A stretch of 64,000 bases of DNA from Halomonas sp. TD01 (GCF_923868895.1 NZ_OV350343.1:3720001-3784000); one strand, 5' to 3'. Counted from the first letter of the stretch, positions 8,278 through 16,712 are shown. A program made the numbers and translations. Notes: generated by a model not told the origin, from the sequence alone.

Positions 8278-9277
8278 AGAGCAACATAATAGCCAACCGC
8301 CCTCTCACAGAGCCAACACCTTGCGGATTGCGGTATTGATGATGCCTGGCCAAGTGCCGCTTGACTTGGTCGGGCCCCTACAGGTCTTGCAGTGTGCCGA
8401 CCGGCTGTCAATAGATGTTGAGATTTGCTATGTCGGCCCCAACGCCGCTATGCCATGGTTAGGCCCTCTGACGCTTAGCGGCATTGACCCGTTACCGGAA
8501 CAGCTTACCCCTCAACACCTACTGCTAATTCCAGGTCAGTATCGCAATAGCGTGGAGCCATTGGCGCAGCAAGAGTGTGTTAGTTGGCTTAAGGCAAACG
8601 CATGCTATGCGGACACATTGATGACGGTTTGCTCCGGTACGCTGTTACTGGCTGACGCAGGCTTGTTGGAGGGGCGACGTTGCACCACGCATCACACGTT
8701 AATCGAACAGTTACAGGCCAAAGCGCCAAAGGCTAAGGTGCAAAGCGATTGTATTTTTATTGAAGATGGCCGCTATTTAACCAGCGCTGGGATTTCAACC
8801 GGTATAGATACCATGCTGTACTGGCTCACCCGCGTTTGTGGCCACTCGCTGGCCCTGGCAGTTGCCCGAGAAATGGTGCTGTATCTTCGCCGCAGCGGCC
8901 AGGAACCACAGCTGGGTGCTTGGCTTGAAGGCCGAAATCATGTGGATGAACGACTGCATCGCGTTCAAGATGCAATATGTGCCGCCCCCTCGCAAACCTG
9001 GCGTATTGAAACATTAGCGACCCAAGCAGCCATGAGTGAGCGCCATTTTCGGCGCCAGTTCAAAAGTCTCACCGGTATGCTGGTAGGCGAATACATTATG
9101 GGGTTGCGCTTGCAACGCGCTAAAACATTAATGACCGAGACGACATGGACCCTAGCAAGGGTTGCCGAAGCATCCGGCTTCGGTGATGAACGGCAACTAA
9201 GGCGTATCTGGGCTCGCCACGAGAAAGTACCACCGAGTGTATGGCGCCGGGCCAGTTCTCAAAAGCTGCTGGATTGA
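8270..9277 (+). CDS. GlxA family regulator (DJ-1/PfpI domain plus AraC helix-turn-helix)
   Basis: A 335-residue two-domain regulator. Residues ~15-190 form a DJ-1/PfpI-like domain with the nucleophile-elbow cysteine (MTVCSGTLLLADAG). Residues ~225-325 form the AraC double helix-turn-helix (LATQAAMSERHFRRQFKSLT). Relatives sense small metabolites and control catabolic operons. The 8-base overlap with the isochorismatase gene suggests it regulates that enzyme. Confidence 0.9.
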   Translation: MNEEQHNSQPPSHRANTLRIAVLMMPGQVPLDLVGPLQVLQCADRLSIDVEICYVGPNAAMPWLGPLTLSGIDPLPEQLTPQHLLLIPGQYRNSVEPLAQQECVSWLKANACYADTLMTVCSGTLLLADAGLLEGRRCTTHHTLIEQLQAKAPKAKVQSDCIFIEDGRYLTSAGISTGIDTMLYWLTRVCGHSLALAVAREMVLYLRRSGQEPQLGAWLEGRNHVDERLHRVQDAICAAPSQTWRIETLATQAAMSERHFRRQFKSLTGMLVGEYIMGLRLQRAKTLMTETTWTLARVAEASGFGDERQLRRIWARHEKVPPSVWRRASSQKLLD

Positions 9278-9322
9278 GACAATACGAGCTACCATTAGGA
9301 AAACATATCGCAGGTTGACCCC

Positions 9323-10126
9323 ATGACCGATCTTATCCTGCCAAGCAACGCTAACTATCTCAATTTTCGGCATCGCCTACCTGATAAGCGTTTAGCCCCG
9401 TGGGTACAGTGCTTTTGGTCAATGGGTGGCTCAGGGGATGTTACTGAACCCAGAACCGAAAAATTCTATCCCGATGCCGGCGCTAGTCTCAGTATCAAAC
9501 TTGCTAGTTCTCACCCCATCATCACGCTCTGTTTTAACAGGCGCACATTAATAGAAACACTCGACGCCTACACTCCCTGCCTGGGGATTCGCTTTAAAGC
9601 AGCAGGCGTTCACTGCCTGTTGGGCTTGCTACCCGAAGCATTCACAGATAAACCTCAGCGCTTAGGTGACGAACTTGAAACACATGGGTTGCAAGGGTTA
9701 ATGCCCGTGGTAGAGCACCTCTATCATTTGGATTCACAACAGGGTTTACGCCTGCTAGAAACATGGTTGTTACATCGGCTCGAGAGCCAGCCACCCGCCA
9801 GTAGTCGTATCACCACGATGGTTCAAGCCATTGGAAAACTACAGCTTCCACCCCAACAGTTAGGCGCCGCGCTAGGATTTACCAGACGTACCCTGGAGCG
9901 CAAATTAAAACGCGAGGTGGGCGTTACTCCAGGCCAATTAGTCGCCTATGCCCGACTAAACCGTGCCCGCCACGGGCTGCTTGAAACCACACTGTCCCTA
10001 GCGGAAATAGCGCTGCAATGCGGTTACTATGACCAGGCTCACTTCACCCACGCCTTCCAATCTCTCGCCTATGAAACACCCGCCGCCTATCGCAAGCGCA
10101 AACTGTCGCAAATTTACAAGGCGTAA
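9323..10126 (+). CDS. AraC family regulator with DUF6597-type N-terminus
   Basis: A 267-residue regulator. The N-terminal half starts FRHRLPDKRLAPWVQCFW and contains the FYPDAG and LGIRFKAAGVHCLLG segments common in DUF6597/AraC proteins. The C-terminal half is the AraC domain (LGAALGFTRRTLERKLKREV, then IALQCGYYDQAHFTHAFQ). A 46 bp piece of its 3' coding region (9978-10023) reappears at 14155-14200 beside the T6SS module. The AhpD-like gene follows after 52 bases. Confidence 0.85.
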   Translation: MTDLILPSNANYLNFRHRLPDKRLAPWVQCFWSMGGSGDVTEPRTEKFYPDAGASLSIKLASSHPIITLCFNRRTLIETLDAYTPCLGIRFKAAGVHCLLGLLPEAFTDKPQRLGDELETHGLQGLMPVVEHLYHLDSQQGLRLLETWLLHRLESQPPASSRITTMVQAIGKLQLPPQQLGAALGFTRRTLERKLKREVGVTPGQLVAYARLNRARHGLLETTLSLAEIALQCGYYDQAHFTHAFQSLAYETPAAYRKRKLSQIYKA

Positions 10127-10178
10127 AAAAACCTCGACGTTAAGCTGAGTTCTCAACTTACTCACCGAGGTCACTCAC

Positions 10179-10637
10179 ATGTCTACTCGTCTATCTCAGC
10201 AGTCGGTGTACCGCCTTGTCCCACGCCTAGCGAAACACCTGACTGCATTGGGCAACCTTGCTGTAGATTCAACACTTGATCGCACCATCGTTCACTTAGT
10301 CAACCTGCGTGTTTCGCAAATTAATCACTGCTGCTTTTGCCAGCATATGCATTCCCAAGAAGCCAGAGACGATGGTGAGCATCAGGTTCGCCTAGACGTA
10401 TTGCCTGCCTGGCGGGAAGCACCCTGCTTTAGCACACAAGAACGCGCCGCACTCGCATGGGCCGAAGCACTCACACTCATCAGCCAACAGCCCTCTATCA
10501 GCGACGACACTTATCAAAACGCATTAACTGCCTTTGGTGAGCAGGGGCTAATTGACCTAACTGCCATTATTGTTCAAATCAACAGCTGGAATCGGATATC
10601 GGTGGGCTTTCAGTTTTCACCCGACATCAGTATCTAA
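10179..10637 (+). CDS. AhpD-like carboxymuconolactone decarboxylase family protein
   Basis: A 152-residue protein of the CMD/AhpD fold with the redox motif Cys51-x2-Cys54-x3-His58 (NHCCFCQHMH) and the typical AALAWAEALT helix. Such proteins act as peroxidase partners or in alkylhydroperoxide defence; true decarboxylases lack the CxxC. It sits just downstream of an AraC regulator, which may control it. Confidence 0.85.
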   Translation: MSTRLSQQSVYRLVPRLAKHLTALGNLAVDSTLDRTIVHLVNLRVSQINHCCFCQHMHSQEARDDGEHQVRLDVLPAWREAPCFSTQERAALAWAEALTLISQQPSISDDTYQNALTAFGEQGLIDLTAIIVQINSWNRISVGFQFSPDISI

Positions 10638-10682
10638 GCTATCTTAGACACTTGAAACTAAAATTTCAGATGGGTAAATGAA

Positions 10683-10889
10683 ATGAACAGTGTGACGAAA
10701 CAACGTCAACAGCTACCTAATATTCTGGGTCTCTTATCCAGTTTATGTTTTTTCTTTGGCAGTCTTTTATTCCTACCGTCCGGCGCTTTCTATGCAACCG
10801 TAGGCGTATGGTGTTTTGTGATGGGTTCACTGATCATGTTTATTATTTACGCAATGAGTATTAAAAATACGGGTAAAAAGCACGTCTAG
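10683..10889 (+). CDS. YrhK-like small membrane protein
   Basis: A 68-residue protein with two membrane helices (NILGLLSSLCFFFGSLLF and WCFVMGSLIMFIIYAMS) matching the YrhK domain, which is of unknown function. It follows the AhpD-like gene by 45 bases on the same strand and is followed by a perfect 10 bp stem that may end the transcript. Confidence 0.7.
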   Translation: MNSVTKQRQQLPNILGLLSSLCFFFGSLLFLPSGAFYATVGVWCFVMGSLIMFIIYAMSIKNTGKKHV

Positions 10890-10913
10890 TTGAGCCAATA
10901 CTCGAATTGCTAT

Positions 10914-10943
10914 AGCCGCTAGGGTTTTAGCTACCTAGCGGCT
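10914..10943. terminator. Perfect 10 bp stem-loop after the yrhK-like gene
   Basis: AGCCGCTAGG at 10914-10923 pairs perfectly with CCTAGCGGCT at 10934-10943 around a 10-base loop. No T-run follows on the plus strand. Its right arm overlaps the start of the ~100 bp repeat that recurs at 14197. Confidence 0.55.
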
Positions 10944-11046
10944 TATAAAAGGCCATGTGACGAGCCCCCCCTATGCATGGCTTACTATCACTAGCACTTT
11001 CAGTTCTCAGTATTCGGCATAACCATCAAATACTTGCCACGTGCAC
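10938..11046. repeat. Left copy of ~100 bp direct repeat flanking the T6SS module
   Basis: This stretch starting GCGGCTTATAAAAGGCCATG recurs in the same orientation at 14197-14296 at roughly 90% identity. Differences are two C residues in a C-run, a few substitutions and a short indel. The two copies bracket the effector and immunity genes. The rest of the gap to 11222 is AT-rich and probably holds the module's promoter. Confidence 0.85.
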
Positions 11047-11222
11047 ATTATTTGCTTGCCATACGCTGTTATGGGTCATTCTAGTTAATAAATCTCGGAT
11101 TAACTATTCTTGCAATCCTTATAGACATACTTTTATATTGTGATAATCCGCATTTAACTAATGATAATTAACAATAAGTAAAGATGTTACGCATTTAAAA
11201 AGGAAATGAAGGGAGACAGGGA

Positions 11223-12899
11223 GTGAGTAAAAAAATTGTAGTAGTAGGTGATATAGGCACCGATCACGATGGCTTTCCACCAACACCCGTCACCTCCGGC
11301 TCGCCGGATGTATTGGTGGACGGCAAACCTGTTGCACGGGTTGGCGACCCTTTGGAACCCCACGCTAAGCCCAAGCACCCTCCTCACCCGCGCACTATTG
11401 CCAGTGGCTCAAGCACCGTATTTATCAACGGCAGGCCCGCCGCCCTCACCGGCAGTTCAATCGATTGTGGTGGCGTCACTATAGGCAGTGGCAGTGTCAT
11501 CATCGGCGATGATCGAAAGGCAGCGGCTGCACCAAACAATCCCGTGCTTCCCCGTACTGCCCGGCAGCCGGGAACCAGCGCACTGCACAATGGCCAGAAA
11601 AGCTTGACCAGTACGGGAGCCCCTTCCCAGGCGATGGCGGAAGAAGAAAGCTCACCCAAAACCCTTCGCCTTGGGGTGTTTTTCGATGGTACGGGCAACC
11701 ATATGCAGAACGATCTACGGCTAACAGATCGGGATATTACCAATGTGGCTCGATTGTACGACCTTTACCGTGACCTAGGCTCTGGAGGAACCGAGCAAAG
11801 AATATATGTTGAAGGCCCAGGCACCGTGGACGGTGAAGAGACCGATGACGGCTTTGATGCCCCAGAAGATAAATGGGGGCTGGCATTGGGAATAGGAGCC
11901 ACGGGAGGGCATGCAAGAATCGAGATGGCTCTGACAGATGTACGGACTATTGTTCAGCGTGAAGCAGCTTCCGACGTGATTATTGATGTATTTGGCTTTA
12001 GCCGTGGCGCTGCCCTGGCCAGGCATTTCGTCAATCTTATCAATTCCTGGCCTGCGACCATCCAGGTACCTCAACTTAACTGGTGGCGGCGCCCGGTCAT
12101 AGAGTTTCGGGAAGTGGCTGCTTTTCCTCAAGGCGTTAACGCTCGCGTTGGGTTTGTCGGGCTGTTTGATACGGTGGGCAGTTTTTACTTTCCTGGTAAC
12201 GAGCAGAACCTTGATTTCAACCTGCATCTGGGTGCCCATAGCGCCGAGCAGGTTGTTCATCTAACCGCCTTTCATGAAATTCGCACAAACTTTCCACTGT
12301 CAAAAATAAGCGGGGGTAACGGCCTGCCCGGCAACTTTATAGAAGAAGTCTTGCCGGGCGTACATTCCGACGTGGGTGGGGGCTATGAGAACCCTGAAAC
12401 CGACTTCCAGAACTACGAGCGATTTGAAGTAAGACGGTATCAAGGGCATGGCCATAACCCTCGAACCCTCCGGTCTGCTCAGCAGAAGATTGCGGAACTT
12501 AACGCCGCAGACCCACGCAATATTCAACCTCGGGTTGAAGGCTCCGATGTAATCGCCGAGGAGCGACGCCCTACCCGCAAAGAGCTGTCTTACTATTCTT
12601 TACATAAAATGTACGACCACGCAGTTAATGCAGGCGTACCTTTTAGGCCCATGAATGACTCTTATAATATACCCAATAAGTTGCTAGAGGCCCTTGATCA
12701 GTGGCAAGTCAATGGCGGCGGCCTAGCTTACGCACGTGATTACCTTTATGACTATATTCATACCTCTCACCGCGATGGACCTATTACCAGTTTTGAGTCT
12801 ATTGCCCATAGGCCAGAGCCGAATCGAGTACGGCGCGTTTTCCTAAGCAATACCCAGCGTGCAGCACAGCCCAGGAGCATAATAAACAATGACGACTAA
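11223..12899 (+). CDS. T6SS effector: PAAR domain fused to DUF2235 (Tle-like) lipase
   Basis: A 558-residue protein starting at GTG with a good ribosome site (GGGAG). Residues 1-~100 are a PAAR tip domain (repeated SGSxxVxVxGxP turns, e.g. SSTVFINGRPAAL). From ~155 it is an alpha/beta-hydrolase of the DUF2235/Tle1 type: the Asp-rich start RLGVFFDGTGNHMQND, the nucleophile elbow GFSRGAA near residue 260, LFDTVGS, and the late catalytic-His motif PGVHSDVGGGY. PAAR effectors are loaded on the VgrG spike, and Tle1 relatives are phospholipases acting on target-cell membranes. No VgrG or T6SS core gene is in the window, so this is an orphan module. The stop overlaps the first lipoprotein gene by 11 bases. 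Confidence 0.9.
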   Translation: MSKKIVVVGDIGTDHDGFPPTPVTSGSPDVLVDGKPVARVGDPLEPHAKPKHPPHPRTIASGSSTVFINGRPAALTGSSIDCGGVTIGSGSVIIGDDRKAAAAPNNPVLPRTARQPGTSALHNGQKSLTSTGAPSQAMAEEESSPKTLRLGVFFDGTGNHMQNDLRLTDRDITNVARLYDLYRDLGSGGTEQRIYVEGPGTVDGEETDDGFDAPEDKWGLALGIGATGGHARIEMALTDVRTIVQREAASDVIIDVFGFSRGAALARHFVNLINSWPATIQVPQLNWWRRPVIEFREVAAFPQGVNARVGFVGLFDTVGSFYFPGNEQNLDFNLHLGAHSAEQVVHLTAFHEIRTNFPLSKISGGNGLPGNFIEEVLPGVHSDVGGGYENPETDFQNYERFEVRRYQGHGHNPRTLRSAQQKIAELNAADPRNIQPRVEGSDVIAEERRPTRKELSYYSLHKMYDHAVNAGVPFRPMNDSYNIPNKLLEALDQWQVNGGGLAYARDYLYDYIHTSHRDGPITSFESIAHRPEPNRVRRVFLSNTQRAAQPRSIINNDD

Positions 12900-13488
12900 A
12901 CCTTCGATGCTTCGAGCTTTACTAGCCGCCCTGTGCCTAACCTTAACTACCGCCTGTTCCAGCGAACCCAATAAATATGATTTTGGCATTTCAGTCGCTG
13001 GTGGCCCTATCGGCTGGCCCATCTGGGTGGAAAAGCTAACATTTGATAATGTCTGGAGTGTACCGGCAGGCATTAAAGAAGGCGGTTTTGACCACGATCC
13101 ACCGGGGGGGGGGCTCGTGGGGCTATTCGCGCCAACGGCGGTGCCAGGCTCAGTACAAGCTCGCTGGTTTTCGCACAGAACCCAAACGTTTTACCAGATT
13201 GACCTAGCGCTTCCAGAAGAATTTAGTGACCGTGTTGATGAGTGGTACCAAAAATACCCTGAACCCAAATATCGGCACTACTTCATTGTAGGTTTTTCCG
13301 GAAAAGGCGAAGCCCTTGTGTGGTGGGAAGCCTTCTGTTCATTATGCGATTATGATCGCAGTGAGGATTTCAGCACCCCCATCGTTGAAAATGCGCAAGC
13401 GAACGTAGTGGAAGGCGACCCAAGTCGATACCGAAGCCAAACCGAACAATTTATCAACGAGGGACTCTTTCCCAGCCCTGGTGAGTAA
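12889..13488 (+). CDS. Probable immunity lipoprotein, copy 1 (intact; DUF2931-like)
   Basis: A 199-residue lipoprotein. The signal peptide (RALLAALCLTLTTAC) ends in a lipobox, TTAC with Cys at residue 22. The mature part has W-rich strands (GGPIGWPIWVEKLTFDN, EALVWWEAFCSLCDYD). It resembles DUF2931 proteins. Translation is coupled to the effector (start 11 bases inside its end), and periplasmic location fits neutralising a phospholipase; immunity is inferred. The G10 tract at 13104-13113 is in frame here. The stop overlaps the ATG of copy 2 (TAATG). Confidence 0.8.
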   Translation: MTTKPSMLRALLAALCLTLTTACSSEPNKYDFGISVAGGPIGWPIWVEKLTFDNVWSVPAGIKEGGFDHDPPGGGLVGLFAPTAVPGSVQARWFSHRTQTFYQIDLALPEEFSDRVDEWYQKYPEPKYRHYFIVGFSGKGEALVWWEAFCSLCDYDRSEDFSTPIVENAQANVVEGDPSRYRSQTEQFINEGLFPSPGE

Positions 13489-14086
13489 TGACAGCTAAAC
13501 CTTCGATGCTTCGAGCTTTACTAGCCGCCCTGTGCCTAACCTTAACTACCGCCTGTTCCAGCGAACCCAATAAATATGATTTTGTTGTTTCAGTGGCTGG
13601 AGGCCCTACCGGTTGGCCCATCTGGGTGGAAAAGCTAACATTTGATAATGTCTGGAGTGTACCGGCAGGCATTAAAGAAGGCGGTTTTGACCACGACCCA
13701 CCGGGGGGGGGCTCGTAGGGCTATTCGCGCCAACGGCGGTGCCAAGCTCGGTACAAGCCCGCTGGTTTTCACACAGAACCCAGACCTTTTACCAGCTTGA
13801 CCTTTCTCTTCCAGAAAATTTTAGTGACCGTGTTGATGAATGGTACCAAAAATACCCCGAACCCAAATATAACCACTACTTCATTGTAGGTTTTTCCGGA
13901 AAAGGCGAAGCTCTTGTGTGGTGGCGGGCAAGATGCATGGATTGTGGCTATGATCGCAGTGAGGATTTTAGCACCCCCATTGTTGAAAATGCGCAAACGA
14001 ACGTAGTGGAAGGCGACCCAAGTCGATACCGGAGCCAAACCGAGCAATTTATTAACGAGGGGCTCTTTCCCAGCCCTGGTGAGTAA
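13488..14086 (+). pseudogene. Probable immunity lipoprotein, copy 2, out of frame at a poly-G tract
   Basis: A tandem duplicate of copy 1 (598 bp against 599 bp). It matches closely until the G tract, which is G9 at 13703-13711 instead of G10; the frame then hits TAG at 13716. Adding one G restores the frame, reading GGG-L-V-G-L-F as in copy 1, through to the stop at 14086. The downstream part has diverged in patches (WWRARCMDC versus WWEAFCSLC), as if specificity changed, and otherwise remains coding-quality. It is a phase-off, recently broken, or mis-sequenced gene. Confidence 0.85.
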
Positions 14087-14178
14087 TGACAGCTAAAACT
14101 TCAATGCTTCGAGCCTTGCTTGTGGCCCTGTGCCTAACATTGACCACCGCAGGTTGCTTGAAACCACACTCCCCCTAG
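14086..14178 (+). pseudogene. Third immunity-gene copy, truncated after its signal peptide
   Basis: The ATG at 14086 again overlaps the preceding stop (TAATG). The product would be only 30 residues, MTAKTSMLRALLVALCLTLT followed by TAGCLKPHSP, i.e. a signal peptide and lipobox like those of copies 1 and 2. Homology stops at ~14154, where the sequence switches to a piece copied from the araC gene at 9978. This is a rearrangement scar rather than a working gene. Confidence 0.8.
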
Positions 14179-14200
14179 CGGAAATAGCACTGCAATGCGG
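14155..14200. repeat. 46 bp patch copied from the araC-type gene at 9978-10023
   Basis: From TGCTTGAAACCACACT onward this matches 9978-10023 at 43 of 46 positions. It joins the truncated third lipoprotein copy to the right flanking repeat, with GCGG shared by both neighbours at 14197-14200. Confidence 0.8.
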
Positions 14201-14296
14201 CTTATAAAAGGCCATGTGACGAGCCCCCTATACATGGCTCGCTAACACTTCCAGTTCTCAGTATTCGGCATAACCATCAAATACTTGCCGCGTGCA
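14197..14296. repeat. Right copy of ~100 bp direct repeat flanking the T6SS module
   Basis: Same orientation as 10938-11046. It overlaps the last codons of the minus-strand GNAT gene (stop at 14277), so that protein's final residues are supplied by the repeat. Confidence 0.85.
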
Positions 14297-14831
14297 TAGC
14301 ATTGCTTTGTAATGCATACCATTGCTGCAGCGCTAACCGGTACAACCTCACTGAGCAGCCATGGAACTCAAGGGTATCGAACTCAGAAAACCCAGCTTTC
14401 GCTGCGACCTTAAGCGACGCACCATTCTCAGGTTCAATAAGAACGACCACGGAAGTGAGTTGCTTTTGACTAAAGGCAACGCTGAGTACCGCTTGCACTG
14501 CTTCAGTCGCCAAGCCCATGCCCCAGTATTGTTTAGCCAACCGATAACCTAGCCCGATTTCTTCCACACCATTAACCTCTTCGGGGCTAACACCGCAAAA
14601 GCCAACAAGCTTATCAGATCCCTTCTCAACCAAAGCCCACGGCCCAATACGGTGAGACGCATAGCACTCCAAACACCAGTCGATAAATCGCCGCGTTGCA
14701 GCTTCGTCGCAAACGCCTCGGATCGAGTGCTTCATGACGTCAGGATCACTGAGGATCTTGGTCAATTCAGGCACATCATTTAAGGTCAACGTTCGTATAA
14801 CCAGACGCTCCGTTTCACAAATTTGCACCAT
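14277..14831 (-). CDS. GNAT family N-acetyltransferase (RimJ/RimL-like)
   Basis: About 184 residues. It has the ETERLVIRTLTLNDVPEL opening and the acetyl-CoA loop region (EIGLGYRLAKQYWGMGLATE), then NGASLKVAAKAGF, all standard for RimJ/RimL-type acetyltransferases. The frame opens at 14855, but AGGAGG lies just before the ATG/GTG at 14831/14828, so a start there is preferred. The C-terminus lies within the 14197-14296 repeat and may have been altered by that rearrangement. Substrate unknown. Confidence 0.8.
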   Translation of the reverse strand: MVQICETERLVIRTLTLNDVPELTKILSDPDVMKHSIRGVCDEAATRRFIDWCLECYASHRIGPWALVEKGSDKLVGFCGVSPEEVNGVEEIGLGYRLAKQYWGMGLATEAVQAVLSVAFSQKQLTSVVVLIEPENGASLKVAAKAGFSEFDTLEFHGCSVRLYRLALQQWYALQSNAMHAASI

Positions 14832-14886
14832 TTCCTCCTTGTGCACGATGCTCAAAGCCGCTGCTTACGCAAAGGAAGGCGTAATC

Positions 14887-15465
14887 CTAACGGTTCCAGC
14901 GATACTCCATTTGTCGCGCTGTTTTCTCCGCAAGCTCGGTGCTGCGTAACTTGGCGACCAAGTGTAGGCACATATCGATCCCCGCCGAGATACCACCTGA
15001 ACTAATGACGCCGCCATCGTCTACCCAACGCAGGTCTTCCACCACATCAAGCTGCGGAAACTGAGTTCGCAAATCACGCTGATCGTCCCAATGGGTAGTC
15101 ACTCTTCCTTTCAAGCCAGGATGAGCATTAGCAAATAGGAAGATACCGGTACACACTGTGGCTACTTGCTGCACTTTAGCAGTTTGTTCTGCAATCCAGG
15201 CCTTTACCTTTTCGTTTGCCATTTCACCCGTGTGTACACCACCGACAATAATCAATACATCCAAAGGGGGGTGATTATCAATGGTGGCATTTGGCAAGAC
15301 CTGGTATCCCGCCCTAGCAGTTACCGGGCCGTCTTTTTCAGCAATCAAAAATACTGAAAACGGCGCGTCTTCATCACTGACGCGGCTGGCCGTGGTAAAA
15401 ACTTCAAAGGGGCCCGAGAAATCGAGCACCTCAGCTTGGTCATAGATATAGATGCCAATATTCAT
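14887..15465 (-). CDS. DJ-1/PfpI family protein
   Basis: A 192-residue single-domain DJ-1/PfpI protein. It has the start MNIGIYIYDQAEVLDFSGPF, the nucleophile-elbow cysteine in VATVCTGIFLFA, and a SSGGISAGIDMCLHLV segment typical of the isonitrile-hydratase/GlxA branch. Members act as hydratases, deglycases or sensors. Unlike GlxA regulators it has no helix-turn-helix. Confidence 0.85.
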   Translation of the reverse strand: MNIGIYIYDQAEVLDFSGPFEVFTTASRVSDEDAPFSVFLIAEKDGPVTARAGYQVLPNATIDNHPPLDVLIIVGGVHTGEMANEKVKAWIAEQTAKVQQVATVCTGIFLFANAHPGLKGRVTTHWDDQRDLRTQFPQLDVVEDLRWVDDGGVISSGGISAGIDMCLHLVAKLRSTELAEKTARQMEYRWNR

Positions 15466-15581
15466 TTGGGGACGTCCTTAGAATATCAATTAGCTTCCTT
15501 CCAACATGTAAGAATGAAGCTGCTCCTCCTCGCCATGCTTTACAACGCACCACGATTCGGCAACTCATTAAATTAACAGGT

Positions 15582-15616
15582 GTTGTAGTGCGTGGTAAGC
15601 GAAGCGCACCCGCAGC
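15582..15616. repeat. REP-like palindromic element
   Basis: A segment containing GTGCGTGGTAAGCGAAGCGC is repeated identically over about 31 bases at 24427-24457. GTGCG and CGCAC arms make it foldable. It sits in a 215 bp noncoding gap (15466-15680) that also contains GC-rich low-complexity sequence; nothing else was recognised there. Confidence 0.7.
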
Positions 15617-15680
15617 GGCGGCCCGGCGCAAAAGCAGCCCGCAGCGGTGCCGGGTTACGGCACAATCGGCTGCTACCTTG

Positions 15681-16223
15681 CTAAGCATTTACCACCAACT
15701 TTGGCCAAGTTTGCAGCCACCGCTTGTTGTATACCCGAGCTTCAAAATCCGTTCGTTTTGGCCGTTTAGCATTTAATGTAACGGTATAGTCAAACAGTGG
15801 CTTAACGCCAAAGGGAGCCACAATAGTGACTTCTCCATCATCCAAAGCAGCGCCTACAGCAGTTTCCACTTCGACCCAGAAGCTCATCGCATCTTCAGTT
15901 GAGGTATACGGATAGTCCCTATTTCGCTCATGCATTCTTGCTTGATTCTTTACTGACCAGGGAAAGGTTGAGACGCCTCTTAACCCTTGCTCAATCTCAC
16001 GATCACGAGAAACGCTTATGTCGTTCGAATCGAAGTAAATTAAATCAATGTCGTTCAATGGCGTACTCGCTGAAAAGTCATGCAGCTTGTCCCACACCAA
16101 ATTTCTAACGAACCCAGCAGCGAGACACCAACCCGGCAGCTTCTGCGCAGCCGCGATAGTCAGCGCCTCCATACGATCAGGATCACTCATTATCCATTGC
16201 TTGATCAGCGCTTCATGATCCAT
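15681..16223 (-). CDS. Nucleotidyltransferase-fold protein (NTP_transf_6-like)
   Basis: A 180-residue protein with a minimal nucleotidyltransferase core: WCLAAGFVRNLVWD, then the acidic pair in PLNDIDLIYFD, and a late TVTLNAKRPKRTDFEARVYN segment. This matches the NTP_transf_6 (DUF925) family, whose substrates are not known. It forms part of a run of small minus-strand accessory genes. Confidence 0.75.
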   Translation of the reverse strand: MDHEALIKQWIMSDPDRMEALTIAAAQKLPGWCLAAGFVRNLVWDKLHDFSASTPLNDIDLIYFDSNDISVSRDREIEQGLRGVSTFPWSVKNQARMHERNRDYPYTSTEDAMSFWVEVETAVGAALDDGEVTIVAPFGVKPLFDYTVTLNAKRPKRTDFEARVYNKRWLQTWPKLVVNA

Positions 16224-16280
16224 CGCAACACCTTACCATGGCGTTTTATCATGGTTATCGAATATAAAACAGTGTATTCA

Positions 16281-16712
16281 TCAGCTTGTGCGCTGTAATG
16301 CTTCATGAAGCGATTTTAAACTATCAGGGCCATCATCTAACCGAATACTGCTGCTGGACGCTTGTTCCCATGTCGCCGATGAAGACAAATGAAGATGCAC
16401 AGCAACGCGTGATCCCGTCTCCCCATCGATCAGTCCAGCAGGGACCCATATCAGGTCAGTGTCTCTCAATTTATTTGGTACTGAGCTACCACAGGTCGAA
16501 CAAAAGTCATTCCGATAGCCAGTTGGTTTTTGAAAAGAGCGAATATTGTCTTGACCAGAAACCCACTGGAAGCACTCTTCGCTTACAAACGTGGCGGCAT
16601 TCGCTGAAGAACCTGTCGTTTTCCGACACAAAGAACAGTGGCATTGATAGAAATTTGGTAGTTCACCTTTGACACTGAACCTAACCTCTCCGCAGAGACA
16701 CTCACCTTTCAT
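16281..16712 (-). CDS. GFA (glutathione-dependent formaldehyde-activating-like) family protein
   Basis: A 143-residue zinc-binding protein of the GFA/DUF636 family, with Cys motifs in order: GECLCGEVRFSV, QCHCSLCRKTTGSS and FCSTCGSSVPNK. The family is named for formaldehyde-glutathione adduct formation, but most members are uncharacterised. A 55 bp gap separates it from the GNAT gene on its right. Confidence 0.85.
   Translation of the reverse strand: MKGECLCGEVRFSVKGELPNFYQCHCSLCRKTTGSSANAATFVSEECFQWVSGQDNIRSFQKPTGYRNDFCSTCGSSVPNKLRDTDLIWVPAGLIDGETGSRVAVHLHLSSSATWEQASSSSIRLDDGPDSLKSLHEALQRTS

Noticed and set aside
15440..15688. 82-codon frame on the minus strand
   Set aside because: It spans a REP-like element and GC-rich low-complexity sequence; the Ala/Arg-rich translation is an artefact.
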